A stretch of 18,501 bases of DNA, taken from positions 1 to 18,501 of the forward strand of contig DABJ01000010.1 in assembly GCA_002102825.1 (NCBI GenBank), written 5' to 3'. The notes beneath the pieces were generated by a model that was given only the letters and a program-made list of their open reading frames with translations, was not told the origin of the DNA and ran no database searches. The position numbers and the translations under genes were made by a program. This DNA comes from Candidatus Gastranaerophilales bacterium HUM_12. GTDB lineage: Bacteria; Cyanobacteriota; Vampirovibrionia; Gastranaerophilales; Gastranaerophilaceae. Below, piece after piece: positions 6,500 through 14,390 of the stretch; positions within the stretch are counted from its first letter, which is position 1; every line of letters starts with the position of its first letter.

Positions 6500-8482
6500 A
6501 TGTTTGTGAAAAAAAATAATAGAGATCTTATTTCGGTTGTAATTTTTGTTGGATTTCTTGCTTTAGGGATATTTTTTGCAAAAATTTACCAGCCGGAAAG
6601 TAAAACTAATAGAATATATGTACAAGCTTTAAAAGATTATGAAAATAAAAATTACTCAAATTCATATTACTTATTTTCAAAAATAAGCTACAGTTCAAAA
6701 TTAAAACCTGTTGCAATATATAGGCAAGCCTTATGCGCCAGAGCATTAGGTGATGAAAAATCTGAAATAAAGAAATACCAAACTTTATTCCATTTTTATC
6801 CGAATAATAAATTGAGCAATGAAGCTAAATATCAAGCAGCACAATTACTTGTGGACTCAGATCCAAAACTTGCTAAAAAATATTTTAATTCCGTTGCAAT
6901 GTCTAATGCTGATGAGGATTATAAACTTGCATCAGAGTATTACAAAGCCAGAATTGCCTCTGCGAATATTCGTTATTCAAACAAAATTTTTTCTCGAGCA
7001 AAAATGGCAGGAGTTGAACATTCTTTCCGTAAATATTTAGAAAAAGCTCCAAGAGGAAGACTCGCTGTAAATGTTGCATATACTTGGAAAAAGTTTAATC
7101 CTAATTTAAAATCACGAGATTTGACTTTGATTTCCCGAGCTTATTATTATGCAGGGAAATATAAAGAAGCAGAACAAGTTTTTCCTAAAACAAAAATGGA
7201 AGACAGTTGGACTATTCAGGCTTTAACGGCTTATGCTAAAGGTAATTATATAAAAACGCAAGTCTTAACAGAGTATGGTGTTAATAAACACTCTAAAAAT
7301 ATTGATAAAAAAGACTTTAAAAAAGTTGTTGACAATTATATAAAACTTGATAAAAATTCTTACAAAACAGCATCTTTATTATTCTCGAAATCAAAAGGAG
7401 AGGGCAAAGATTATATTTGGAGTTTGAAATGTCAATATTCTCCTAAAAAAGACAAAGCATCTTGCTACAATGGGCTTTATGCAAATTATCCGTCAGGTGA
7501 TTATGCCGAAACCGCAATGTCTAATTTGTTTTTTGATAGTGTTGAAAAACGAGATTACGTTAAGGCAAGACAAATTGGAGAAGATTTTTTACATAGATTC
7601 CCAAATTCGGAAACGGCTCCAATGGTTATGTTTTGGGAGGGAAAAATTGATAGAAAATATTCAAATTCTTCAAAATATGTAAAATATTTTCAAGATATTA
7701 TTAATAAATATCCTGATACATATTATGCTTATCGTGCGTTTTGGATTTTGAAGGGTGTTAATACTGCAGTTATTCCTGCAAATCTTGAAATTAAACCTGT
7801 TGTTTATCCATACCGGTTTCCGCCCAAAAATAGTATTTTATACAGTTTAATTGAAGTTCAAGATTATAATATGCTTACAAAATTTACTAAAGACGATTTC
7901 ATCAAAAGTTGGGCTGAATATCAAAGGGGCAATTATTCAACCTCAATGCTGCTTGCCCGTGATGCGATGGCAAAACTTGAAATTAAGCCAGTCAAATCAG
8001 ATTTAAGGTGGCGATTGGTTTATCCATTGAATTATTATAGACAAGTAAAATCAATGGCTGATGAATATAAAAATAATGATGCTTTGATGATGTCTATTAT
8101 AAGAGAAGAAAGTTATTTTAATTCCGAATCTCAAAGTGGAGTTGGGGCAATAGGTTTGATGCAGTTGATGCCTGCAACTGCGCATGAGGTAGGGAATAAA
8201 AACGATATTCAATTTAATACTAATGACTTGTTAAATCCGGAATTAAATATTCGAGTTGGAAATTTGTACTATTCAATATTGCGTAGCCTTTTGGAGAATA
8301 AAGATATTTCAGCTATTGCGGCTTATAATGGCGGAGTTGGTTCAGTTACTTCTTGGAAAACGACATTGAAATACCAAGATACTGATGAATTTGTTGAACA
8401 AATTCCATATCCGGAAACGAAGAACTATGTAAAAAAAGTGTTCAGAAGTTACTGGAATTACACTCGAATTTACCAAAAGTAG
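6500..8482 (+). CDS. slt: Slt-type lytic murein transglycosylase
   Basis: A 660-aa exported enzyme that cleaves the MurNAc-GlcNAc bond of peptidoglycan with formation of 1,6-anhydro ends. An N-terminal hydrophobic helix (about 10-27) acts as anchor or uncleaved signal. The long middle (30-510) is made of tyrosine-rich helical repeats of TPR type, as in the superhelical part of Slt70. The catalytic SLT domain lies at about 525-655: SIIREES with catalytic E537, GLMQLMP (552-558), LNPELNI and AAYNGG (607-612). The length and order match Slt70-like proteins. The ATG lacks a ribosome site and directly follows an extended -10. The next gene, also a peptidoglycan-active protein, follows after 57 bases with its own putative promoter. 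Confidence 0.92.
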   Translation: MFVKKNNRDLISVVIFVGFLALGIFFAKIYQPESKTNRIYVQALKDYENKNYSNSYYLFSKISYSSKLKPVAIYRQALCARALGDEKSEIKKYQTLFHFYPNNKLSNEAKYQAAQLLVDSDPKLAKKYFNSVAMSNADEDYKLASEYYKARIASANIRYSNKIFSRAKMAGVEHSFRKYLEKAPRGRLAVNVAYTWKKFNPNLKSRDLTLISRAYYYAGKYKEAEQVFPKTKMEDSWTIQALTAYAKGNYIKTQVLTEYGVNKHSKNIDKKDFKKVVDNYIKLDKNSYKTASLLFSKSKGEGKDYIWSLKCQYSPKKDKASCYNGLYANYPSGDYAETAMSNLFFDSVEKRDYVKARQIGEDFLHRFPNSETAPMVMFWEGKIDRKYSNSSKYVKYFQDIINKYPDTYYAYRAFWILKGVNTAVIPANLEIKPVVYPYRFPPKNSILYSLIEVQDYNMLTKFTKDDFIKSWAEYQRGNYSTSMLLARDAMAKLEIKPVKSDLRWRLVYPLNYYRQVKSMADEYKNNDALMMSIIREESYFNSESQSGVGAIGLMQLMPATAHEVGNKNDIQFNTNDLLNPELNIRVGNLYYSILRSLLENKDISAIAAYNGGVGSVTSWKTTLKYQDTDEFVEQIPYPETKNYVKKVFRSYWNYTRIYQK

Positions 8483-8523
8483 TGAAAAATCATACATTTG
8501 ATTTATTACATTTTCTCGTAACG

Positions 8524-8532
8524 TGATAAAAT
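8524..8532 (+). promoter_or_regulatory. Extended -10 promoter of SpoIID/LytB gene, leaderless
   Basis: TGATAAAAT is an extended -10 whose last T is seven bases before the ATG at 8540, with no Shine-Dalgarno in between. The predicted start is at or next to the A of the ATG. A convincing -35 is not seen at the normal distance. Confidence 0.45.
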
Positions 8533-8539
8533 AGTACCT

Positions 8540-9406
8540 ATGAAAAAGTTTTTAATTTTATTATCAATTTTAATTATCAATTTAATTATAGCAAATCCGA
8601 GTTATGCAATAAAAATTGGTTTACTTACGGAAGTTGATCAAGCCGGTGTTGGTACAAACGTAAATGGTCGAATGATTGACGTTCATACAAACAAAACCGT
8701 TTGTACGATGGACGCAATGAAAGGTTATTTCCTAGTCCCTTATAAAGGCGAAATTGCTGTAAAATCCGGTGGACATTATTATACTCTGGGTACAAATTCT
8801 GTTGTCTTAAGACCTGATAGTTCCGGTTATGTTAGTACAAAAGGCAAATGGTACCGCGGTAAATTGATGGTGAAAATGTCTAATGGCAAACTTGTTGTAA
8901 TTAATGATGTTGATTTAGAAGATTATTTAAGAGGAGTTGTGCCGTCAGAAATGCCTGCAAGTTGGGAGTATGAAGCTCTGAAAGCCCAAGCAATTGCTGC
9001 AAGAAGTTTTGCATTAGCAAATTTAGGCAAACAGGCAAGATATGGTTATGATTTAAAAGATAATACCGAAGACCAAGCTTATGGCGGAGCTTCTGCCGAA
9101 ACAAACAGGACAAATAGAGTTATTGACGAAACCGCAGGTCTTGTTTTAACCCATGATATGAAAATAATTTCTGCATATTATTCAGCATCTGCAGGAGGAA
9201 TGACAAGTACTGCTGCTTGGGGTTCAACAATTCCTTACGTTCGTTCTGTTCCGTCTTTTGATGATGATGTCAAGAAAAATGGGCATGGCGTCGGAATGTC
9301 ACAACATGGTGCTAATAATTTAGCAAAGCAAGGTTACAATGCATATCAGATTTTGCAATATTTCTACCAAAATGTGAAATTTGCGAAATTGAACAGTAAC
9401 TCATAA
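8540..9406 (+). CDS. Exported SpoIID/LytB-domain protein, short form
   Basis: A 288-aa protein with a clear signal peptide (KK, hydrophobic core, cleavage after SYA at 21-23). The SpoIID/LytB domain runs from about 105 to 280: VDLEDYLRGVVPSEMP (124-139), in which E137 corresponds to the catalytic glutamate of SpoIID, then ALKAQAIAARSFAL (146-159), a YYSASAGGMT segment (213-222) and GHGVGMSQHGA (248-258). SpoIID family enzymes are lytic transglycosylases acting on denuded glycan strands. The stretch between SVPSFDD and GHGVGMSQ is only a few residues, whereas typical members have a longer insert there. No other sporulation gene is nearby, so a general cell-wall role (LytB-like or division-related) fits better. 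Confidence 0.9.
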   Translation: MKKFLILLSILIINLIIANPSYAIKIGLLTEVDQAGVGTNVNGRMIDVHTNKTVCTMDAMKGYFLVPYKGEIAVKSGGHYYTLGTNSVVLRPDSSGYVSTKGKWYRGKLMVKMSNGKLVVINDVDLEDYLRGVVPSEMPASWEYEALKAQAIAARSFALANLGKQARYGYDLKDNTEDQAYGGASAETNRTNRVIDETAGLVLTHDMKIISAYYSASAGGMTSTAAWGSTIPYVRSVPSFDDDVKKNGHGVGMSQHGANNLAKQGYNAYQILQYFYQNVKFAKLNSNS

Positions 9407-9491
9407 TCCAGTGATATCCGAATTTTTTAATCGTATATCCCAGTAAATATACACTATATTTGAAAAAATACGTATTAATGCTCTAAAACCC

Positions 9492-9521
9492 TTGACAGTA
9501 TTAGAAAAAGTGTTATATAAT
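9492..9521 (+). promoter_or_regulatory. Near-consensus promoter of the HU gene
   Basis: A perfect TTGACA (9492-9497) and perfect TATAAT (9516-9521) are 18 bases apart. This is the strongest promoter in the window, in keeping with an abundant nucleoid protein. The start near 9528 gives a leader of about 64 bases. In it, GCGGA (9543-9547) can pair with TCCGT (9563-9567), a weak hairpin of unknown meaning, followed by an excellent GGAGG. Confidence 0.85.
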
Positions 9522-9591
9522 AAATTTGTCGATTACACAACTGCGGACAATGGTAGGTGCATTCCGTGGGAAAGGAAGAAGGAGGTTCGTA

Positions 9592-9864
9592 ATGAACAAG
9601 GAAGAATTAGTAAAAGAAGTTTCTAAAAAAGCAAAAGTTTCTCAAAAAGCTACAGCTGATATCTTAGCTGCAACTTTAGATTCAATTCAAAAAACAGTTG
9701 CTAAAGGTAAAAAAGTTACTTTAGTTGGTTTTGGTACTTTTGAAGCTCGCAAAAGAGCTGCAAGAACAGGTAGAAACCCTCAAACAGGTGCTACTTTGAA
9801 AATCGCTGCTAAAACAGTTCCTGCTTTCACAGCTGGTAAAAAATTCAAAGATCAAGTTAAGTAA
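9592..9864 (+). CDS. hup: HU-family DNA-binding protein
   Basis: A 90-aa histone-like HU protein that bends DNA and compacts the nucleoid as a dimer. It begins MNKEELVKEVSKKAKVSQ, has GFGTF (46-50) at the dimer beta sheet, and the DNA-intercalating arm R61-N-P-Q-T-G66 with its proline, then KTVPAFTAGKKFKD. The start is fixed by GGAGG at 9581-9585, six bases before this ATG; the reading frame stays open further upstream to a TTG at 9526, but that extension lies in the leader and has no family counterpart. It has its own strong promoter and a factor-independent terminator, so it is a single-gene unit. HU versus IHF: sequence favours the HU homodimer type. Confidence 0.96.
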   Translation: MNKEELVKEVSKKAKVSQKATADILAATLDSIQKTVAKGKKVTLVGFGTFEARKRAARTGRNPQTGATLKIAAKTVPAFTAGKKFKDQVK

Positions 9865-9888
9865 TTTTATTTACTTTAATAAGATTTT

Positions 9889-9926
9889 GAGGTTGCAAAT
9901 GTTAATCGTTTGTAGCCTCTTTTTTG
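9889..9926 (+). terminator. Intrinsic terminator of the HU gene
   Basis: An 11-bp stem (9889-9899 with 9909-9919, including two G-U pairs) around a 9-base loop is followed by a run of Ts (TCTTTTTTG). It lies 25 bases after the HU stop. Confidence 0.85.
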
Positions 9927-9944
9927 TCTAAATGTTACAATTAT

Positions 9945-9973
9945 TTGAATGTCGGGGGTTTTCGTGGTAGCAT
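9945..9973 (+). promoter_or_regulatory. Promoter of the LysM-GH13 operon
   Basis: TTGAAT (9945-9950), a 17-base spacer and TAGCAT (9968-9973) preceded by TGG form a -35 plus extended -10 promoter. The predicted leader is about 30 bases and includes GTGAGG before the ATG at 10009. The GC-rich spacer is unusual for this window. Confidence 0.55.
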
Positions 9974-10008
9974 TCTTTTAGTAGTTAATTTGGGTAGTGA
10001 GGTATTAA

Positions 10009-10683
10009 ATGAAAAGTTCGACAATAAGAAGATCAACTCTATCAAGAGAAACAATGGAAGTTATTGAAAATCTTGCAAAAGATCAAGATTCTAACGGTTT
10101 GCCAAATGAGTATGTAAGACCGGAAGATATCGAAACTCCAAAATCTGAAAATGATAGTAAAGCTCAAGAAATTGATTTGTTGTGGCAAACTTTCAAAACA
10201 ACCCAATTTAATACGAAATCACCACTTGCTTATATGACAGGCGGTTTTTTAGTTGGTGTTATTGCAACTATTTTAGTATTAGTTTGTGTTGGTGCAATTG
10301 CAGTGAAAACTGATTCTAAATTGCCTAAAAAAACTTTATTCGGTTTAGAAAAATTATTTGTAAAAAAAACTCCGGAACAAACATTAGAACAACAAACTGA
10401 TAGAGCTAAAGATACTGCAGATATGCAAGTTTCAATTCCTAATGAAGAAGAAAATGTTTCTTCAACTCCTGAAAATGCTTCAGGTTCAGCAGAGGGGACT
10501 AAAGGTGTAAAAGAATTCAAAAAATATGTTGTTCAAAGCGGTGATACAGGTGAAAGTATCATCAAACACTATTATGGCTCTTGGTCACAAGAAAAAGCTG
10601 ATTTAGTTATGAAAGCAAATAATTTGACTAATTTTGATAAAATCAATATTGGTCAAGAATTGATTATTCCTATTCAAGAATAA
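10009..10683 (+). CDS. Single-pass membrane protein with C-terminal LysM domain
   Basis: A 224-aa protein. Residues 1-75 are polar and should be cytoplasmic; a hydrophobic helix spans about 76-99. A charged, Glu/Thr/Ser-rich linker (100-168) follows, then a LysM domain at about 172-221 (YVVQSGDTGESI at its start, KINIGQELIIP at its end). LysM domains bind GlcNAc-containing glycans such as peptidoglycan, so this protein probably tethers the membrane to the wall. The long cytoplasmic N-terminus with no recognised domain hints at a partner inside the cell. The ATG is supported by GAGG about seven bases upstream. It is followed after 13 bases by the exported GH13 gene and is co-transcribed with it. 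Confidence 0.88.
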   Translation: MKSSTIRRSTLSRETMEVIENLAKDQDSNGLPNEYVRPEDIETPKSENDSKAQEIDLLWQTFKTTQFNTKSPLAYMTGGFLVGVIATILVLVCVGAIAVKTDSKLPKKTLFGLEKLFVKKTPEQTLEQQTDRAKDTADMQVSIPNEEENVSSTPENASGSAEGTKGVKEFKKYVVQSGDTGESIIKHYYGSWSQEKADLVMKANNLTNFDKINIGQELIIPIQE

Positions 10684-10696
10684 TATTGAGGTTTAT

Positions 10697-12247
10697 ATGA
10701 AAAGATTTAATAAAGTTGTCGCATTATCTTTGGCTGTAGTTTTGGGTACTGCAATGGGTTGTTTTGCTCAAAATTCAGAATGGAAAAATGATTTAAGAAC
10801 AAAATTTTTGAATAATGAATCAGTAATTATGGAAATAAATCTTCGTTCTTTTAATGCTCAGGATTTAGATGGTGATGGCTTTATTCAAGAGGATTTGGGA
10901 GAGGTTAAAGGGTCGTTTATTAATGCTATTGCACGACTTGACGAGTTGAAAAATCTTGGAATAAATACGATTCATGTTCTTCCGATTACTCCTGTTGGAA
11001 AGTTGAAAGCCTTAGGTACTGCGGGAAGTTTGTATTCCGCTGCAGGTTTTGATTCGTTAAATCCTGATTTGAAAGACAAAAATTCTAATTTATCAATAGA
11101 AGAACAAGCTAAAAAGTTTATTGAAGAAGCTCACAAAAGGAATATTCGTGTAATCGTTGATGTTCCTGCTTGTGCTTCTTATGATTTGTATTTGCAAAAA
11201 CCTGATTTATTTGTAACATCTGCAAATGGTGAGCCGGTTGTTCCCGCAGATTGGACTGATGTAAGACTTTTGGCAACAGGAACAGAAGATAAAATTGATA
11301 CAAATGTCTATAATTTGTACAAAGATTTTGTAAAATATATGATGAATCTTGGTGTTGACGGGATTAGAGCTGATGTTGCACATTGTAAAACGATGGCTTT
11401 TTGGAAGGAACTGATTACATATTCTCGTCAGAAAGATCCTGAATTCTTGTGGTTAGCCGAGTCTTCTGAATCATGGCACGATGCCGTTTCACCACAAGCG
11501 GTTTTTACTCCTTATGACAAATTGTTAGAGGCTGGTTTTGATGGGTATTATGGTTCATTTTTCAATATCAAAGATTGGAAAAATGCAAAAGACTTGTATA
11601 AAGATGTTTCTTTGACTCTTGGAGAAACTAAAAGATTTAATGATAAAAAATCTGTAATTGGAGCTTTTACAACCCATGATGAAGTTAGTCCGATACTTCT
11701 AAAGGGTCCTGCTTTGAGTGAGATGATTATTTGGCTTAATGCAACATTGCCTGTGGATTCGTATTTTGTAGACGGTTTTCAAACCGGTGATGATTACAAC
11801 TATAAAATGGGTAACAAGTTGGCTCCTGCGACAAATACTGATGATGATATGTATTTTACTCATCGTGGAAAAATTGATATTTTTAATTTTTCACGAAAAC
11901 CAGATGGGAAAAATCAAACTTTACGTAATGACTTTTTGTTAGGAAATAATGTTAAACAGAGCTTGCTTCCGACTTTGAATGACGGTACTTTCACTCCTAT
12001 CAAAACAAAAAATCCGAAAGTATTTGCTTATACACTGGGAAATTCTACAAAAAGAGTTGTTGTTGTTGGAAATTTAGATTTTACAAATTCTGTTAAAACA
12101 TCTGTAACAATTCCAAAATATAATAAAAGATATAATGTTTTACCGATTAAAATTTCGTCAATGCCAGATGTGAATAAACACGGAAAACTTTCTTTAAATC
12201 TTCAAGCGGGCGAAATTGTTGTTTTGATAATTCATGAATTGTTGTAG
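10697..12247 (+). CDS. Exported GH13 alpha-amylase-family protein
   Basis: A 516-aa exported protein with a signal peptide (1-24). Cleavage after CFA or lipidation at C22 are both conceivable, though the lipobox is poor. The GH13 barrel begins with MEINLRSF (45-52) and a DLDGDGF loop (57-62). Conserved region II is GVDGIRADVAH (219-229) with nucleophile D226 and R224. Region III is WLAESSE with acid/base E255; region IV is FTTHDE with H327-D328. Region I is atypical: D155 is followed by VPACA where most GH13 enzymes have an Asn-His pair. A C-terminal beta domain (about 435-516) follows. The catalytic triad is intact, so it is probably active on alpha-glucans, but the substrate is uncertain. 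GAGG five bases before the ATG couples it to the LysM gene. Confidence 0.9.
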   Translation: MKRFNKVVALSLAVVLGTAMGCFAQNSEWKNDLRTKFLNNESVIMEINLRSFNAQDLDGDGFIQEDLGEVKGSFINAIARLDELKNLGINTIHVLPITPVGKLKALGTAGSLYSAAGFDSLNPDLKDKNSNLSIEEQAKKFIEEAHKRNIRVIVDVPACASYDLYLQKPDLFVTSANGEPVVPADWTDVRLLATGTEDKIDTNVYNLYKDFVKYMMNLGVDGIRADVAHCKTMAFWKELITYSRQKDPEFLWLAESSESWHDAVSPQAVFTPYDKLLEAGFDGYYGSFFNIKDWKNAKDLYKDVSLTLGETKRFNDKKSVIGAFTTHDEVSPILLKGPALSEMIIWLNATLPVDSYFVDGFQTGDDYNYKMGNKLAPATNTDDDMYFTHRGKIDIFNFSRKPDGKNQTLRNDFLLGNNVKQSLLPTLNDGTFTPIKTKNPKVFAYTLGNSTKRVVVVGNLDFTNSVKTSVTIPKYNKRYNVLPIKISSMPDVNKHGKLSLNLQAGEIVVLIIHELL

Positions 12248-12307
12248 AATTATTTTATAATTTCAACTAAGATAGTATAAATGTAAAAGAGCAATACTAA
12301 AAAAATA

Positions 12308-12341
12308 AAGAAGTCGGAATGAAATCTCATTCCGACTTCTT
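12308..12341. terminator. Strong shared terminator between GH13 gene and ftsH
   Basis: A perfect 15-bp stem (12308-12322 with 12327-12341) closes on an AATC loop. On the minus strand it is followed by a T-rich tract (TTTATTTTTTTAG), which makes it the ftsH terminator. On the plus strand it sits 60 bases after the GH13 stop with a poorer T-tract, and may also stop that transcript. Confidence 0.85.
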
Positions 12342-12361
12342 ATAAAATTTGTGTTTAATAT

Positions 12362-14266
12362 CTAGGCTCTTTCGCTACGAACTCTATTCATTATTTCATC
12401 AAATTCTTTTTCATCAATTGTTTCTTTTTCTAACAATTCTTTAGAAATAACTTCAAGCATATCTCTGTTTTGAGTTAATAATTGTTTTGCAAGTTCATAA
12501 CGTTCGTCAACTATTTTTTTGATTTCTTCATCAATTTCAAATGCAACTTGTTCTGAATAATCTCTTTGGTGTCCGAAATCTCTGCCCATAAATACATTTT
12601 CTTGGTTTTTGCCATAAGCCATAGGTCCAAGTTTTTCTGACATACCCCAAGCTGTAACCATTTTCCTTGCGATATCTGTTACATTGATTAAGTCTTGAGA
12701 AGCACCTGTGCTAACGTCATCTTGACCGTAAATGATTTCTTCTGCGGCACGACCGCCAAGAGATACAGTAATTTTTGCTAACAATTTAGCTTTACTTACG
12801 TGAACACTTTCATCTTTTGGTCTTGTCCAAGTTACACCAAGAGCCATTCCTCTCGGAATAATTGAAACTTTGTGAAGTTCATTTGCATCTGGTAATAACT
12901 TGTCAATCAATGCGTGTCCAACTTCATGATAAGAAGTCAACTCTTTATCTTTGTCTGTTAGAACTTTGCTTCGTTTTTCAACACCCGCAATTACTCTATC
13001 TATTGAAGAATCAACGTCGTCCATTGAAATTTTATCTTCTCCCTTACGAGCTGCAAGTAGAGCTGATTCATTCAACAAGTTTTGCAAGTCCGCACCGGTA
13101 AACCCAGGGGTACGTTTTGCTAAGACTTTCAAGTCTACATCTTTATCTAATTTTTTATTTTTTGCGTGAACTTCTAAAATCTGTTCTCTACCTTTAACAT
13201 CAGGAGCATTGATATAAATTTGTCTATCAAATCTTCCGGGTCTTAAAAGTGCGTTATCTAAAATGTCCGGTCTGTTTGTTGCCGCGATTACGATAATATT
13301 TGTATTCACATCAAAGCCGTCCATTTCAACAAGTAATTGGTTAAGAGTTTGTTCTCTTTCATCATGTCCGCCACCTAATCCGGCACCTCTTTGGCGACCA
13401 ACAGCATCAATTTCATCAATAAATATTATACAAGGTTGATGTTTTTTAGCTTGTTCAAATAAATCTCTAACACGGCTTGCACCAACACCGACAAACATTT
13501 CAACGAAATCAGAACCTGAAATTGAGAAGAATGGTACACTTGCTTCTCCTGCAACCGCTTTAGCCATTAAGGTTTTACCTGTCCCTGGAGGTCCGACAAG
13601 AAGAACACCTTTTGGAATTTTAGCTCCTAATTTCATATATTTTTCACCATTTTTCAAAAAGTCAACGATTTCTTCAAGTTCCTTTTTCTCTTCGTCAATC
13701 CCTGCAACATCTTTGAATGTCGTTTTTACTTTTGAATCTAAAAGCATTTTAGCCTTACTTTTTCCAAAAGACATCGCCTGAGAACCGCCGGCTTGAATTG
13801 CTTTTATCATCAAGCCAAGAGAAATTATTGCAAATAATATAATTACAAATGTTCCGATATTGCCTGCAAGTTGATTTGTTTCGGCTGTTTTCTTAACAGT
13901 AATATCTGCATCAGAGTTGTTCAATTTGTCCATCAATTCGGTATCATTTACCGGAATTTGAACTTTATATTGGAACAACGGAGCTTGAACATTTTTTGTT
14001 TCTTGAGTTAAGAACGGCGAAACTGTATTTTTTTGAGTCGCTTTTTTCTCAGTTTTTGCTGCCGGTTGTTCTTTAGGAACAGCGATAATCATATCATCGT
14101 ATTTTTCAATTTTCGTAAATTCTTTATTTTGCAATTTTTGCAGGAAATTCGAGTATGAAATTTCAGACGTACTTGTTGACGGACCTGTCATGAATATTGT
14201 TGAAATAAAGACAAGAACAACAATTGCTAAAATTACGTACATACCCATTGATTGACTTTTATTCAT
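12362..14266 (-). CDS. ftsH: ATP-dependent zinc metalloprotease FtsH
   Basis: FtsH is the hexameric membrane AAA+ protease that degrades damaged membrane proteins and short-lived regulators. Numbered from the ATG at 14266 (634 aa), TM1 is at about 9-27 and TM2 at about 138-156. The AAA+ module has Walker A GPPGTGKT (225-232), pore loop FVGVG (258-262), Walker B IFIDEID (281-287) and the second region of homology ATNRPDI...RPGRFDR (329-348). The protease has HEVGH (H447, E448, H451) with the third ligand D525. A TTG nine bases upstream in frame would leave no room for the AAGG ribosome site, so I reject it. The outside domain carries a Lys/Gln/Ala-rich insert at about 64-97, making it longer than usual. 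It is a single-gene unit. Confidence 0.96.
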   Translation of the reverse strand: MNKSQSMGMYVILAIVVLVFISTIFMTGPSTSTSEISYSNFLQKLQNKEFTKIEKYDDMIIAVPKEQPAAKTEKKATQKNTVSPFLTQETKNVQAPLFQYKVQIPVNDTELMDKLNNSDADITVKKTAETNQLAGNIGTFVIILFAIISLGLMIKAIQAGGSQAMSFGKSKAKMLLDSKVKTTFKDVAGIDEEKKELEEIVDFLKNGEKYMKLGAKIPKGVLLVGPPGTGKTLMAKAVAGEASVPFFSISGSDFVEMFVGVGASRVRDLFEQAKKHQPCIIFIDEIDAVGRQRGAGLGGGHDEREQTLNQLLVEMDGFDVNTNIIVIAATNRPDILDNALLRPGRFDRQIYINAPDVKGREQILEVHAKNKKLDKDVDLKVLAKRTPGFTGADLQNLLNESALLAARKGEDKISMDDVDSSIDRVIAGVEKRSKVLTDKDKELTSYHEVGHALIDKLLPDANELHKVSIIPRGMALGVTWTRPKDESVHVSKAKLLAKITVSLGGRAAEEIIYGQDDVSTGASQDLINVTDIARKMVTAWGMSEKLGPMAYGKNQENVFMGRDFGHQRDYSEQVAFEIDEEIKKIVDERYELAKQLLTQNRDMLEVISKELLEKETIDEKEFDEIMNRVRSERA

Positions 14267-14306
14267 ATAAAACAACCTTTCAAAATGTATTAAACTCTCT
14301 GTTTTA

Positions 14307-14312
14307 ATTATA
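14307..14312 (-). promoter_or_regulatory. Probable -10 of the ftsH promoter
   Basis: A perfect TATAAT on the minus strand lies about 40 bases before the ftsH ATG, between the gcvPA terminator and the gene. The -35 region is not close to consensus, so this is a tentative promoter. Confidence 0.4.
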
Positions 14313-14354
14313 ACTTAAACAGACGAAAAAGGGAATATAATTGTTAAAGATACT

Positions 14355-14384
14355 AAAAAAGGTCAGCTTTTTAACTGACCTTTT
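14355..14384 (-). terminator. Intrinsic terminator of the gcvT-gcvH-gcvPA operon
   Basis: A 10-bp stem (14357-14366 with 14375-14384) around an 8-base loop is followed on the minus strand by six Ts. It begins only six bases after the gcvPA stop codon and so closes the glycine cleavage operon at this point. Confidence 0.85.
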
Positions 14385-14390
14385 AGACTT

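Noticed and set aside
8540..9406. SpoIID protein as evidence of sporulation
   Set aside because: SpoIID/LytB proteins occur in non-sporulating bacteria, including cyanobacterial relatives, and no other sporulation gene is in the window.
9526..9591. N-terminal extension of the HU reading frame from a TTG
   Set aside because: The extension lies within the mRNA leader at or before the predicted transcription start, has no family counterpart, and the ATG at 9592 has an ideal GGAGG.
14267..14275. TTG start for ftsH three codons upstream of the ATG
   Set aside because: The TTG overlaps the end of the only ribosome site (AAGG), leaving no spacer; the ATG at 14266 has proper spacing and a typical FtsH beginning.
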